From an uncultured Clostridium sp. (GTDB lineage Bacteria > Bacillota > Clostridia > TANB77 > CAG-508), in contig USAE01000002.1 of assembly GCA_900552655.1 (NCBI GenBank), forward strand, positions 1 to 59,020: a stretch of DNA of 59,020 nucleotides. The letters are read 5' to 3'. Positions within the stretch are counted from its first letter, which is position 1; the number at the start of each line of letters is the position of its first letter. Under the pieces are notes generated by a model. It was given only the letters and a program-made list of their open reading frames with translations. It did no database searches and had not been told where the DNA came from. Of the stretch, positions 44,340 to 53,964 are shown one piece after another. Position numbers and translations under genes: made by a program.

Positions 44340-45458
44340 GTGAAAATATTATTAGTAATGGATCAATTCGAAAATGCAAATAATGGTACAACAATTTCTG
44401 CAATAAGATTTGCAGAAGGATTAAAAAAAAGAGGACATGAAGTAAGAATATTAAGTACAGGAACAGAAGGTGAAAATAAATATGTTGTAAAAACATTAAA
44501 GCTTCCAATAGGTGTTTCTAATATTATAAAATCACAAGGGATGTGCTTTGGAGTACCAAATGAAGAGATAATAAGAAAAGCAATGGAAGGTGTAGATATT
44601 GTACATTTTTATATGCCTTTTTGGCTTTCTAAAGCTAGTTTAAAAATTGCGGAAGAATTAAAAATTCCTCATACAGCTGCATTTCATGTACAACCGGAAA
44701 ATATAACATATACAATAAAATTAGGAAATAATAAATTAGTTAATAAAAAAATATATAGTAAATTTAGAGATAACTTCTTTAATAAATTTAGACATATACA
44801 TTGTCCTAGTAAGTTTATTGCAGATCAATTAGCACAAAATGATTATACTGCAAAATTGCATATTATTTCTAATGGAATACAAGATAAATTTCAGTTTACT
44901 CCAAAGGAAAAACATGATAAAATAGTAATAACTATGGTAGGTAGATTATCTGGAGAAAAAAGACAAGATTTATTATTTGAGGCGATAAAAAAATCTAAAT
45001 ATGAAAAGAATATTCAATTAGTATTGGCAGGGAAAGGACCAAAATATAAACAATATGTTCAATTTGGTAAAGAATTAACAAATGAGCCAATAATAACATT
45101 TTTAGATGAAGAAAAATTACTAAAATTGCTAGCAAATACAGATTTATATGTACATACCTCAGATGCAGAAATAGAAGCTATTTCTTGTTTAGAAGCAATT
45201 GCTTGTGGAAATGTACCTATTATAGCTAATAGTGAAAGATCCGCAACACCACAATTTGCATTAGATGAAAGAAGTTTATTCGAGGCAGGAAACAGTGATG
45301 ATTTAGCTAAAAAGATAGATATGTGGTTGGATAATACAGAAGAACTAAATAACATGAGAAAAGTATACAGTGAAAGTGCAGAAAAATATAGAATAGAGAA
45401 GAGTATGGAGAAAATAGAGGAGATGTTTAATGATGAAATTAAAGAATACAATATTTAA
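44340..45458 (+). CDS. GT4 glycosyltransferase, probable glycolipid synthase
   Basis: GTG 44340 has AAAGGAG within the nadD end. The 372-residue GT-B protein has MKILLVMDQFENANNGTTISAIRFAEGLKKRGHEV, the CPSKFIADQL hinge region, MVGRLSGEKRQDLLFEA and the HTSDAEIEAISCLEAIACG donor motif (EX7E-like). It resembles diacylglycerol glucosyltransferases (PgsA-independent, Mgs/DgdA type). Its 3' end overlaps plsC by 29 bases, which supports a role in membrane lipids. Confidence 0.85.
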   Translation: MKILLVMDQFENANNGTTISAIRFAEGLKKRGHEVRILSTGTEGENKYVVKTLKLPIGVSNIIKSQGMCFGVPNEEIIRKAMEGVDIVHFYMPFWLSKASLKIAEELKIPHTAAFHVQPENITYTIKLGNNKLVNKKIYSKFRDNFFNKFRHIHCPSKFIADQLAQNDYTAKLHIISNGIQDKFQFTPKEKHDKIVITMVGRLSGEKRQDLLFEAIKKSKYEKNIQLVLAGKGPKYKQYVQFGKELTNEPIITFLDEEKLLKLLANTDLYVHTSDAEIEAISCLEAIACGNVPIIANSERSATPQFALDERSLFEAGNSDDLAKKIDMWLDNTEELNNMRKVYSESAEKYRIEKSMEKIEEMFNDEIKEYNI

Positions 45459-46152
45459 TTTTTTCGCAAACATATTTTATTATCTTATAGCAGTACCAAT
45501 AGTGTTTTTAATAGACAAAATATTTCTTGACTATAAAGTTATAGGTCGAGAAAATATAAAAAAAGTTCCGGGAGGAAAGATAACAATATCTAATCATATG
45601 CACTATCTAGATTGTACAATGAATGGACTTGCAAATTTCCCGGATTATTCATATTTTGTTACACTAGAGTCAAATTTCAAAATACCTGTAGTAGGTCCGT
45701 TAATAAAAATGTTAAGAGCAATTCCAATACCAACAAAGATAGAAGAGAAAAAGCAATTTTATAAAAACATTTCTAAACTTTTAGAAGAAGGAGAAACAAT
45801 ACATATATATCCAGAAGGAGAATTACGTGTATATGAAAAAGAATTAAACAAATTCCATAAAGGTGCATTTGCAATGGCAGTAGAAAACAATGTACCAATA
45901 ATACCAACAGTAATAACAACACATAAACCAGAAGGAATTTACAAATACATAAAGACAAAACCAGTAATGACACACGTAATACTAGAACCAATATATCCAG
46001 ACTTAACAATAGAAAATAAACTAGAAAGAATAGAAAAATTAAAACAAGAATCATACTATAGAATGAAAGAAGTTCTAGAAAGAACAGAACTTTGCTACGA
46101 AATCGGGATCGAGGGACGGTCCTTAAAATCCCTATTAAAAAATGGATTTTAA
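45430..46152 (+). CDS. plsC: 1-acylglycerol-3-phosphate acyltransferase with repeat-derived tail
   Basis: The 240-residue protein has an N-terminal helix, the HX4D active site in SNHMHYLD (about 57), block II near ESNFKIPVVG, block III IYPEGELR (about 123) and block IV VPIIPTVI. It makes phosphatidic acid or a related lipid. The last 15 residues (GIEGRSLKSLLKNGF) are encoded by a REP-like palindrome (46104-46133), in the same frame as the VanY tail. Its start overlaps the GT4 gene. Confidence 0.9.
   Translation: MMKLKNTIFNFFANIFYYLIAVPIVFLIDKIFLDYKVIGRENIKKVPGGKITISNHMHYLDCTMNGLANFPDYSYFVTLESNFKIPVVGPLIKMLRAIPIPTKIEEKKQFYKNISKLLEEGETIHIYPEGELRVYEKELNKFHKGAFAMAVENNVPIIPTVITTHKPEGIYKYIKTKPVMTHVILEPIYPDLTIENKLERIEKLKQESYYRMKEVLERTELCYEIGIEGRSLKSLLKNGF
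46104..46133 (+). repeat. REP-like palindrome, copy 3
   Basis: CGGGATC ... ATCCCT encloses GAGGGACGGTCC. It forms the 3' end of plsC. Confidence 0.75.
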
Positions 46153-46188
46153 AGTAAGCTAATATAAAGAATTTTCTTACTATATAAG

Positions 46189-46218
46189 AAGCAATGTAAA
46201 AAACACATTGCTTTTTTT
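46189..46218 (+). terminator. Terminator after plsC
   Basis: AAGCAATGT (46189-46197) pairs with ACATTGCTT (46205-46213) and runs into seven T. Confidence 0.9.
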
Positions 46219-46219
46219 G

Positions 46220-46248
46220 TTGCAATATATAAGCTTTTATTATATAAT
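46220..46248 (+). promoter_or_regulatory. Promoter of the argS operon
   Basis: TTGCAA (46220-46225) and TATAAT (46243-46248) are 17 bases apart. Confidence 0.75.
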
Positions 46249-46282
46249 AAGCACGGAAAATAGGATAGGATAAGGTGATTTT

Positions 46283-47989
46283 ATGATAGATTTTAAAGAG
46301 AAAATAGCAGAAGAAATAAGCAAAAAAATAGACATTACAAAAGAAGAATTAAAAGAATATTTAGAAATACCAAAAGATAGTAAAATGGGAGATTATGCAC
46401 TTCCTTGTTTTAAACTTGCAAAACAAATGAGAAAATCACCAGTAGATATTGCAAATGGAATAAAAGAAGAAATAGAAGTTCCAAACACTTATATTTCTAA
46501 AATTGATGCAATAAATGGTTTTTTAAATATATTTATAAATAACGAAATGCTAGTAAAAGATTTATTAAACGAAATGGAAAATAAAAAAGAAGCATATGGG
46601 TCTTCTAACATTGGTAATGGAAAGAATATAATAGTAGAATATTCTTCTCCAAATATTGCAAAACCATTTCACGTTGGACATTTAAGAACAACAGTAATAG
46701 GTAGAGCTCTATATAATATGTATAAATTTCTTGGGTATAATACTATTGGAATTAACCATTTAGGAGATTGGGGAACACAATTTGGTAAATTAATAGAAGG
46801 TTATAAAAGATTTGGGAACGAATATAATTTAGAAGAAAATCCAATAGATAAACTTACAGAAATTTATGTAAGAATTAACGAATTATGTAAGGAAGATGAA
46901 TCTGCACTAGAAGATTGCAGAAATAATTTTAAGAAACTAGAAGACGGAGATGAGTATTGTACAAACATTTGGAAGAAATTTAAAGAACTAAGTTTAAAAG
47001 AATTCCAAAGAATATATGATATTTTAGATGTTCACTTTGATTCAAATAATGGTGAATCATTCTATACAGACAAAATGCCAGAAATTGTAGAAATTTTAAG
47101 AAAGAATAATAAATTAGTAAAATCACAAGGCGCAGAAATAGTAGACTTAGAATATGCAGATATACCACCATTAATGGTAGCAAAGTCTAATGGGTCAACA
47201 ACATATGCTACAAGGGACTTAGCAGCAGTAGTATATAGAGCAAGAACATATGATTTTGATAAATGTATATATGTAGTTGGATCTGAGCAAATATTGCATT
47301 TTAAACAAGTATTCGAAGTTGCAAAATATTTGGATTTAGACCCAAAATATACAAATGGATTAATACATGTACCTTATGGAATGGTAAGATTAAAAACAGG
47401 AAGAATGTCTACAAGAGAAGGTACTTTAATAAAATTAGAGGACATTTTAAATGAAGCGATAACAAGAGCGAAAGCAATAATAGAACAAAAAAATCCAAAC
47501 TTAGAAGGAAAAGAAGAAATAGCAAAAAAAGTTGGAATAGGTGCAGTAATATTTAATGACTTATCTAACAATATTATAAAAGATGAAGTTTTCGATTGGG
47601 ATATTATGCTGAATTTCCAAGGAGAAACAGGACCATATATACAATATATGTATGTAAGAACAAAGAGTATCTTAGAAAAAGAAAATTATATTATGAATAA
47701 GGACTTAGTAGATATTTCAGAAATAGAGGAAAATGGAATGGAAGTTGTAAAACAACTTTATAAGTTTGAAGAAACTATAAAACAAGCAATAGACAAAAAT
47801 GAACCATCAATAATATCACGTTACTTAATAGAAATTTCTAAATTATATAGTAGTTTTTATAATGATAACAAAATATTAGTAGAAGATGAAAAGATAAAAA
47901 ATACAAGACTTTGCTTAACATATATGGTGGGTAATGTATTAAAAATAGGTGCAAACTTATTAGGAATGGAAATGCCAGACAGAATGTAA
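46283..47989 (+). CDS. argS: Arginyl-tRNA synthetase
   Basis: The 568-residue class Ia synthetase has the N-terminal additional domain (about 1-110), EYSSPNIAKPFHVGHLRTT (HIGH motif as HVGH, about 130), NHLGDWGTQFGKL and the GRMSTREG loop (KMSKS equivalent, about 375). The C-terminal anticodon domain ends GMEMPDRM. It charges tRNA-Arg. AAGG lies before ATG and the gene leads into glmM 13 bases later. Confidence 0.96.
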   Translation: MIDFKEKIAEEISKKIDITKEELKEYLEIPKDSKMGDYALPCFKLAKQMRKSPVDIANGIKEEIEVPNTYISKIDAINGFLNIFINNEMLVKDLLNEMENKKEAYGSSNIGNGKNIIVEYSSPNIAKPFHVGHLRTTVIGRALYNMYKFLGYNTIGINHLGDWGTQFGKLIEGYKRFGNEYNLEENPIDKLTEIYVRINELCKEDESALEDCRNNFKKLEDGDEYCTNIWKKFKELSLKEFQRIYDILDVHFDSNNGESFYTDKMPEIVEILRKNNKLVKSQGAEIVDLEYADIPPLMVAKSNGSTTYATRDLAAVVYRARTYDFDKCIYVVGSEQILHFKQVFEVAKYLDLDPKYTNGLIHVPYGMVRLKTGRMSTREGTLIKLEDILNEAITRAKAIIEQKNPNLEGKEEIAKKVGIGAVIFNDLSNNIIKDEVFDWDIMLNFQGETGPYIQYMYVRTKSILEKENYIMNKDLVDISEIEENGMEVVKQLYKFEETIKQAIDKNEPSIISRYLIEISKLYSSFYNDNKILVEDEKIKNTRLCLTYMVGNVLKIGANLLGMEMPDRM

Positions 47990-48002
47990 GGAGGAAAAGA
48001 AT

Positions 48003-49367
48003 ATGGGAAAATATTTTGAAACAGATGGAATTAGGAGAATTGCAAATACAGAGCTAACTCCAGAATTAGTTTATAAAGTTGCAAAGGCAGGAGCTTACGT
48101 GCTAGCTAAGCACTCTGACCATAGTCCAACAATTTTAATTGGAAGAGATACTAGAATTTCTGGTAGTTTAATAGAAAGTGCAATGACAGCAGGTTTCTTA
48201 AGCTATGGAGCAAATGTAAAGCAATTAGGAGTTTTGCCAACACCAGCTGTTGCATATTTAACTAGAAAATTAAAAGCAGATGCAAGTGTTGTAATATCTG
48301 CATCTCATAACACTTATGAATTTAATGGTGTAAAATACTTTAGTAATGAAGGAACAAAAATACCAGACAATATAGAAGAAGAAATAGAAGAAGTTATGGA
48401 CTCTGGCAAATTAGATGAACTTACAGCTTGTAACGATAAAATAGGAATATCAGAAAATGCAGAAGAATTAGTAGACGAATATGTATATTTCTTTAGAAAA
48501 ACATTTGAAGAAATTATAGAAAAATACAACACAGACGATTTTAAAGTTGTAATAGATACAGCTAATGGAGCAACATATGAAGTTGCAGAAAAAGTGTTTT
48601 CTAAATTAAAAATTAATCACAAAATTATAAATAATGCACCTAATGGAATAAATATTAACAAAAATTGTGGATCAACACATTTAGAAATGCTTCAAAAATA
48701 TGTAGTGGAGAATGGATACAGCTTAGGAATAGCATATGACGGTGATGGAGATAGATGTTTATTAGTTGACGAAAACGGTGAAGTTATAGATGGTGACAAA
48801 ATATTAGCAATTGTTTCAAACTATATGAAACAAAAAGGTACATTAAAGAAAGATACTTTAGTTGCAACAGTTATGAGTAATTTAGGACTAGATATATATT
48901 CTAAAGAGAATGACATTAACTTCGTTAGAACAAAAGTAGGAGATAGATATGTATTAGAAGAAATGAAGAAAAACGGATACAACTTAGGAGGAGAACAATC
49001 TGGACATATTATATTTTTAGACTACAATCCAACAGGAGATGGAATATTAACTTCATTAATGTTTATTTCTATCATGTTAGAAAAAGCAGAAAAAGCAAGT
49101 AAATTAGAAGAAATAATAAATATATATCCTCAAGTACTTATAAATGCAAAAGTTTCTAACGAAAAGAAATATGATTTCGACAAAGATGCAGTTATTAGAA
49201 GTTCAATAGAAGAAGTAGAAAGAGAATTCTCTGGAACTGGAAGAGTTTTAATAAGAACATCTGGAACAGAGCCATTAGTAAGAGTTATGATAGAAGGTAA
49301 AGACCAAGAATATATAACTGAAAAAGCTAAATCTATAGCAGAATTAATAGAACAAAGATTAAGCTAA
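48003..49367 (+). CDS. glmM: Phosphoglucosamine mutase, GlmM-like
   Basis: GlmM converts glucosamine 6-phosphate to the 1-phosphate for UDP-GlcNAc. The 454-residue protein keeps the phosphoserine loop ISASHN (about 98), the metal loop YDGDGDRCL (about 242), the sugar loop GGEQSGHII (about 328) and the phosphate loop RTSGTEPLVRVM (about 418). Three normally fixed positions differ: YFETDGIRRIAN instead of YFGTDGIRG, and SASHNT instead of SASHNP. The gene is intact and lies in an essential-gene cluster, so it is probably active. Confidence 0.9.
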   Translation: MGKYFETDGIRRIANTELTPELVYKVAKAGAYVLAKHSDHSPTILIGRDTRISGSLIESAMTAGFLSYGANVKQLGVLPTPAVAYLTRKLKADASVVISASHNTYEFNGVKYFSNEGTKIPDNIEEEIEEVMDSGKLDELTACNDKIGISENAEELVDEYVYFFRKTFEEIIEKYNTDDFKVVIDTANGATYEVAEKVFSKLKINHKIINNAPNGININKNCGSTHLEMLQKYVVENGYSLGIAYDGDGDRCLLVDENGEVIDGDKILAIVSNYMKQKGTLKKDTLVATVMSNLGLDIYSKENDINFVRTKVGDRYVLEEMKKNGYNLGGEQSGHIIFLDYNPTGDGILTSLMFISIMLEKAEKASKLEEIINIYPQVLINAKVSNEKKYDFDKDAVIRSSIEEVEREFSGTGRVLIRTSGTEPLVRVMIEGKDQEYITEKAKSIAELIEQRLS

Positions 49368-49395
49368 AAAAATAAATAAAAGGAAGATGATGTAG

Positions 49396-50982
49396 GTGGA
49401 TAAAAAAACATATTATATAACTACTCCAATTTATTATCCAAGTGGAAAATTTCACATTGGTACAGCATATACAGAAGTATTTGCAAATACAATGAAAAAA
49501 TATAAACAAAAAAGAGGATATGATTCATATCTTTTAACAGGGTTAGATGAGCATGGGCAAAAAGTTCAAACAGTTGCAGAAAATGCAGGAAAAACTCCAC
49601 AGGAACATGTTGATGAAATGGCAGAAAATGCAAAAAAACTTTGGGAAAAGATGAATATAGAATATGATGACTTTATAAGAACAACGGAGCCAAGACACTA
49701 TAAAATTGTAGAAGATATTTTCGAAAAGCTTTTAGCAAAAGGAGATATTTATAAAGGAGAATATGAAGGATGGTATTGTATGCCATGCGAAACATATTTT
49801 ACAGAAACACAATTAGTAGATGGAAAATGCCCAGACTGCGGTAGAGAAGTTAAGAAAATGAAAGAAGAAGCATATTTCTTTAATATGAAGAAATATGCAG
49901 ATAAATTAATACAATTTTATGAAGAAAATCCAAAGTTTATAGAACCGGAATCTAGAAAAAATGAAATATTTAATAATTTCTTAAAACCAGGTTTAGAAGA
50001 TTTATGTATAACAAGAACTACTTTCGACTGGGGGGTAAAAGTAAAAAGTGATCCTAAACATGTTATATATGTATGGCTTGACGCACTAACAAATTACATT
50101 ACAGCTCTAGGTTATGGATCTGATAATGAGGAATTATTTAATAAATATTGGCCAGCAGACTTACATGTTGTTGGTAAAGACATTATAAGATTTCACGGAA
50201 TATATTGGCCAATTTTCTTAATGGCATTAGATTTACCACTTCCAAAGAAAATTTATGCACATGGTTTTATAATGATGAAAGATGGTAAAATGTCTAAATC
50301 TAAGGGAAATGTAATTTATCCAGAAATTTTAATAGATAGATATGGTATAGATGCTACAAAATATTTCCTAATTAGAGAATTTCCTTTTGGACAAGACACT
50401 ATATTTACACCAGAAGGTTTTGTTGAAAGATTTAATTATGACTTATGTAATGATTTAGGAAATCTACTAAATAGAACAATAGGAATGATAAATAAATACT
50501 TTGATGGAAATATCTATGAATATAATGGCTATAAAAATGAACCAGACGAAGAAATAGAAAAATATTCATTAGAACAAATAAAAATTGTAGAAGAAAAAAT
50601 GGAAAATTTACATTTGAATGAAGCATTAGCAGAAATTTGGAGCTTAATTTCTAGAACAAATAAATATATAGACGAAACAGCCCCATGGTTACTTGCAAAA
50701 GATGAGGATATGCAAGATAAATTAAAATCTGTAATGTATCATTTATGTGAAAACCTAAGAAAAGTTGCAATATTAATTAGTCCATTTATGGAAGAAACAT
50801 CAAATAGCATATTTAATCAACTAGGTCTAACAAACGAAAATTTACAAACATGGGAAAGTTTATATGAATATAATAAAATTCCTGATGGCACAAAGGTAAT
50901 AGAAAAAGGAGTACCTTTATTTGTAAGATTAGATTTAGAAGAAGAAGTTTCTTATATAAGAGAACAAATGTCAAAAAAATAA
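49396..50982 (+). CDS. metG: Methionyl-tRNA synthetase
   Basis: GTG 49396 is the start. The 528-residue protein has the HIGH motif in SGKFHIGTAY, the zinc knuckle CMPCETYF/CPDCG (about 128-150), DEHGQKVQ and KMSKSKGN (about 300). It ends after the helical anticodon domain, without the C-terminal tRNA-binding (EMAP-like) domain of longer forms. It charges initiator and elongator tRNA-Met. Confidence 0.97.
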   Translation: MDKKTYYITTPIYYPSGKFHIGTAYTEVFANTMKKYKQKRGYDSYLLTGLDEHGQKVQTVAENAGKTPQEHVDEMAENAKKLWEKMNIEYDDFIRTTEPRHYKIVEDIFEKLLAKGDIYKGEYEGWYCMPCETYFTETQLVDGKCPDCGREVKKMKEEAYFFNMKKYADKLIQFYEENPKFIEPESRKNEIFNNFLKPGLEDLCITRTTFDWGVKVKSDPKHVIYVWLDALTNYITALGYGSDNEELFNKYWPADLHVVGKDIIRFHGIYWPIFLMALDLPLPKKIYAHGFIMMKDGKMSKSKGNVIYPEILIDRYGIDATKYFLIREFPFGQDTIFTPEGFVERFNYDLCNDLGNLLNRTIGMINKYFDGNIYEYNGYKNEPDEEIEKYSLEQIKIVEEKMENLHLNEALAEIWSLISRTNKYIDETAPWLLAKDEDMQDKLKSVMYHLCENLRKVAILISPFMEETSNSIFNQLGLTNENLQTWESLYEYNKIPDGTKVIEKGVPLFVRLDLEEEVSYIREQMSKK

Positions 50983-51047
50983 AATTTGTATAATATGAGT
51001 ATAATAAATTTAAAATAAAAACTATAATTTTAAGGAGGACAATTTAT

Positions 51048-51362
51048 TTGGAATTAGACCTATTAAACAACATTATTAGGGGGCAAAACGATATTGATAT
51101 GAATCAATTTAAAAGGGAGCTAACAAATAAATTAGAAGAAATGGAAAATAGATTTACAGTTGATAGAATTGAAAACGATATAGCAGTTTTAGAAAATCGT
51201 GATACAGGAGAAATGTTTAATGTAAATAAAAGCGATTTACCACAAGAGTTAAAAGAAGGAACAATTTTAAAAATGGTTAACAACAAGTATGAAATAGACA
51301 AAGAAGAACAAAAAAAGGTTGAAGATAGAATAAGAGATAAAATGAACAAATTGTGGAAATAA
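51048..51362 (+). CDS. DUF3006-like small protein
   Basis: TTG 51048 follows AAGGAGG with good spacing. The 104-residue protein has about 25 helical residues, then FTVDRIENDIAVLENRDTGEMFNVNKSDLPQELKEGTILKMV, the DUF3006 beta-barrel pattern, and a charged C-terminal helix. DUF3006 proteins of unknown function are typically found next to ComEC-like metallohydrolases, as here 27 bases downstream. Confidence 0.82.
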   Translation: MELDLLNNIIRGQNDIDMNQFKRELTNKLEEMENRFTVDRIENDIAVLENRDTGEMFNVNKSDLPQELKEGTILKMVNNKYEIDKEEQKKVEDRIRDKMNKLWK

Positions 51363-51389
51363 AACAAAAGAAAGAATGGAGTAAGTAAC

Positions 51390-52409
51390 ATGGAAAAGAA
51401 AGATGATAATGAGCAAATTAGTCTTTGGGAAAAGTCAAAATTAGGGAGAAAAACTAAATATTATAAAATACACACATGGCTTAGTAGACTAGCTTCACTA
51501 ATAATTTTAATTGTTTTACTAGTATTAGGAAAGAATTATTGGGAAACACACGACTACAATAATTATATAGAAAATGCATTAGGAAACAAAATTCAAGATG
51601 ATGTTATAATAAATGACATAGAAAAAACAAATACTATAGAAACAGAAGCAGTAGCAGATGGAAATCTTAGAGTGTATTATATAGATGTAGGACAAGCAGA
51701 TAGTACTTTAGTTATAGATAAAGACAAAACTATGTTAATAGATGCAGGAACAAATGAAGCAGGAGATACGGTCGTACAGTTTTTAAAAGATAAAGGGATA
51801 ACTAAAATAGACTATTTAATAGGAACACATCCTCATGAAGACCATATCGGAGGACTAGACGATGTTATAGATAATTTTGACATTGGAACAATTTATATGC
51901 CAAAAATGCAAACTACAACAAAAACTTTTGAAGATGTTTTAGATAGCATTGCAAATAAAAACTTACAAGTTACAACTCCAGTTGTTGGAGATACATTTAA
52001 ATTAACAAATGCAAATTGTACTATAATGGCTACAGACACAAAGGATACAAAGGACAATTTGAATTTATCTTCTATTGTTTTAAGAATGTCATATGGAGGA
52101 AATAGTTTCTTGTTTATGGGAGATGCAGAAGCAGAAGTGGAAGCTAGTAGGACATGGCAACCAGCAGATGTTTTAAAAGTGGGGCACCATGGGTCAAGAA
52201 CATCTTCTACACAAAACTTTGTTTTTCAAGTAATGCCATCTATAGCAATTATACCAGTAGGAAAAGATAATTCATATAATTTGCCAAATAAGGAAACATT
52301 AGATAAGTTAAGTTCTGTTGGTGCAAAAATATATAGAACAGATGAAGATGGTAGTATTCTTGTTGTAAGTGATGGTTCTAATATAAAAGTGGAAACAAAA
52401 GTAAGATAG
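51390..52409 (+). CDS. ComEC-like secreted metallo-beta-lactamase-fold hydrolase
   Basis: The 339-residue protein has one N-terminal membrane helix (about 32-50) and a metallo-beta-lactamase domain: YYIDVGQADSTLV, LIDAGTNEAGD, the metal motif GTHPHEDHIGGLD (about 148), FMGDAEAEVE and LKVGHHGSRTSS. This is the hydrolase part of ComEC without the channel. It faces outward and may be a nuclease or phosphodiesterase. It pairs with the DUF3006 gene. Confidence 0.9.
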   Translation: MEKKDDNEQISLWEKSKLGRKTKYYKIHTWLSRLASLIILIVLLVLGKNYWETHDYNNYIENALGNKIQDDVIINDIEKTNTIETEAVADGNLRVYYIDVGQADSTLVIDKDKTMLIDAGTNEAGDTVVQFLKDKGITKIDYLIGTHPHEDHIGGLDDVIDNFDIGTIYMPKMQTTTKTFEDVLDSIANKNLQVTTPVVGDTFKLTNANCTIMATDTKDTKDNLNLSSIVLRMSYGGNSFLFMGDAEAEVEASRTWQPADVLKVGHHGSRTSSTQNFVFQVMPSIAIIPVGKDNSYNLPNKETLDKLSSVGAKIYRTDEDGSILVVSDGSNIKVETKVR

Positions 52410-52421
52410 AAGGAGAAAGAA

Positions 52422-53885
52422 ATGAAAGAGTTTATAAGGAAGCATTTAAATAAATTAAACATAGGGCTTATTCTATTAATTGCAGTAGTACCTATGCTTC
52501 TATGCTTTAATGATAGTTTGTGGTTTGACGAGGCATATTCTGTAGGAATTGCAAGACAACCATGGGGGAATCTATTAATTTCTACAATTAATGATGTTCA
52601 CCCAATATTGTATTATGTATTGCTTAAGTTATATTCATTAATTTGTGGAACTAGTGTAATAGCATTAAGAATATTTTCAGTAATTCCAATAATTTTATTA
52701 GCAATATTTTCATTTGTAAAAATAAGGAAAAAGTTTGGTGAAAAAGTAAGTTTTTACTTTAACTTAGTGCTTTTATTATTGCCTGTTACAATGCATTACG
52801 GTTCACAAATAAGAATGTATAGCTTAGCAATGCTTTTTGTTACAATAACAGCAGTATATGCATACTTAGCTTATAAAAATAATAAGAAGAAAGATTGGAT
52901 AATATTTGCAGTAGCTAGCATTTGTAGTGCATATACACATTATTTTGCATTATTTACTATTGGAATTATAAACATTTTATTGCTTTTCTTTATAATAAGA
53001 GAGAAAAAGGAACTTTTAAAAAGATGGTTTATATATGGTGCTATACAAATAATTTGCTATTTACCAGGAGCATTAATTTTCTTTATGCAATCATCTAGAG
53101 TAGCAAATGGATTTTGGATAAGTGTACAATATCCAGATATTATAACTCAAATTATAGAATTTTTCTTTTTAGATAGTATTAATTCTGGTTTACCATCTAT
53201 ATTTGGTATATTTATAGTAGTATACATGATTTTAAGAGTACATAAATTATATTTAGAAGATAAAAAGAAAATAAGACCAGTTACAATAGCTCTAACTACT
53301 TGTGGATTAGTAATACTTGTAACATTATTAATTTCTTTTGTAAGAGCAGTATTTATACCAAGATATATGTTACCAATGTTGGGATTATTTATATTCGCAT
53401 TAGCATATATATTATCTGTCGAAAAAAGTCGAATAGTAAAAATAGTAATATGTGTTGGGTTAATAGGACTAAGTGTTTGGAATGGAGTTACTCTATGGAC
53501 TAAATCTTATTCCGAAGAGAATAGCAAGCCAATAGATGCAATTAGAGCTGAAGTACAGGAAAATGATATTGTTGTATATACAACAATAGGACCTAGTAGT
53601 TCGGTTGCTATAGAGTTTGACAATAATAAACAATATTTTTACAATAAAGATAATTGGACTGTAGAAAAAGCTTATGGAGCTTTTGCACCACAAATGAAAG
53701 TTATAACCAATTTAGAAGAAATTGAAAATTATACTGGTAGAATATGGGTAATAGATGCTGCAGATTCTAATATGTATGACTATATAAGCGAAATGGAAGG
53801 AACAAATATTATAAAAAATAAAGAAGAATATAGCCATCCATTTAGTGGTGATAAATTTATAATATCATTATTTGAAAAAAAATAA
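52422..53885 (+). CDS. GT39/ArnT-like membrane glycosyltransferase
   Basis: The 487-residue protein has about eleven helices, the catalytic-type acidic pair in SLWFDEAYSVGIA in the first loop, INDVHPILYYVLLK and FIPRYMLPMLGLF, as in family-39-like transferases that use polyprenyl-phosphate sugars. The soluble C-terminus (about 375-487) is short. AAGGAG lies before ATG. It is the third GT-C protein of the window. Confidence 0.85.
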   Translation: MKEFIRKHLNKLNIGLILLIAVVPMLLCFNDSLWFDEAYSVGIARQPWGNLLISTINDVHPILYYVLLKLYSLICGTSVIALRIFSVIPIILLAIFSFVKIRKKFGEKVSFYFNLVLLLLPVTMHYGSQIRMYSLAMLFVTITAVYAYLAYKNNKKKDWIIFAVASICSAYTHYFALFTIGIINILLLFFIIREKKELLKRWFIYGAIQIICYLPGALIFFMQSSRVANGFWISVQYPDIITQIIEFFFLDSINSGLPSIFGIFIVVYMILRVHKLYLEDKKKIRPVTIALTTCGLVILVTLLISFVRAVFIPRYMLPMLGLFIFALAYILSVEKSRIVKIVICVGLIGLSVWNGVTLWTKSYSEENSKPIDAIRAEVQENDIVVYTTIGPSSSVAIEFDNNKQYFYNKDNWTVEKAYGAFAPQMKVITNLEEIENYTGRIWVIDAADSNMYDYISEMEGTNIIKNKEEYSHPFSGDKFIISLFEKK

Positions 53886-53908
53886 AAAAATTTAATTGTA
53901 CGACAGGT

Positions 53909-53942
53909 TTCGACAAAAAATATCGACACTATATGCTATAAT
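53909..53942 (+). promoter_or_regulatory. Putative Spo0A-activated promoter of the Spo0E-like gene
   Basis: TTCGACA (53909-53915) is a perfect Spo0A box (TGTCGAA on the other strand). TACGACA (53899-53905) and ATCGACA (53922-53928) are near copies. TATAAT lies at 53937-53942, 21 bases after TCGACA, a spacing like that of Spo0A-dependent promoters such as spoIIG. Confidence 0.6.
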
Positions 53943-53964
53943 TTGTATATAGGAGGGATGCGAT

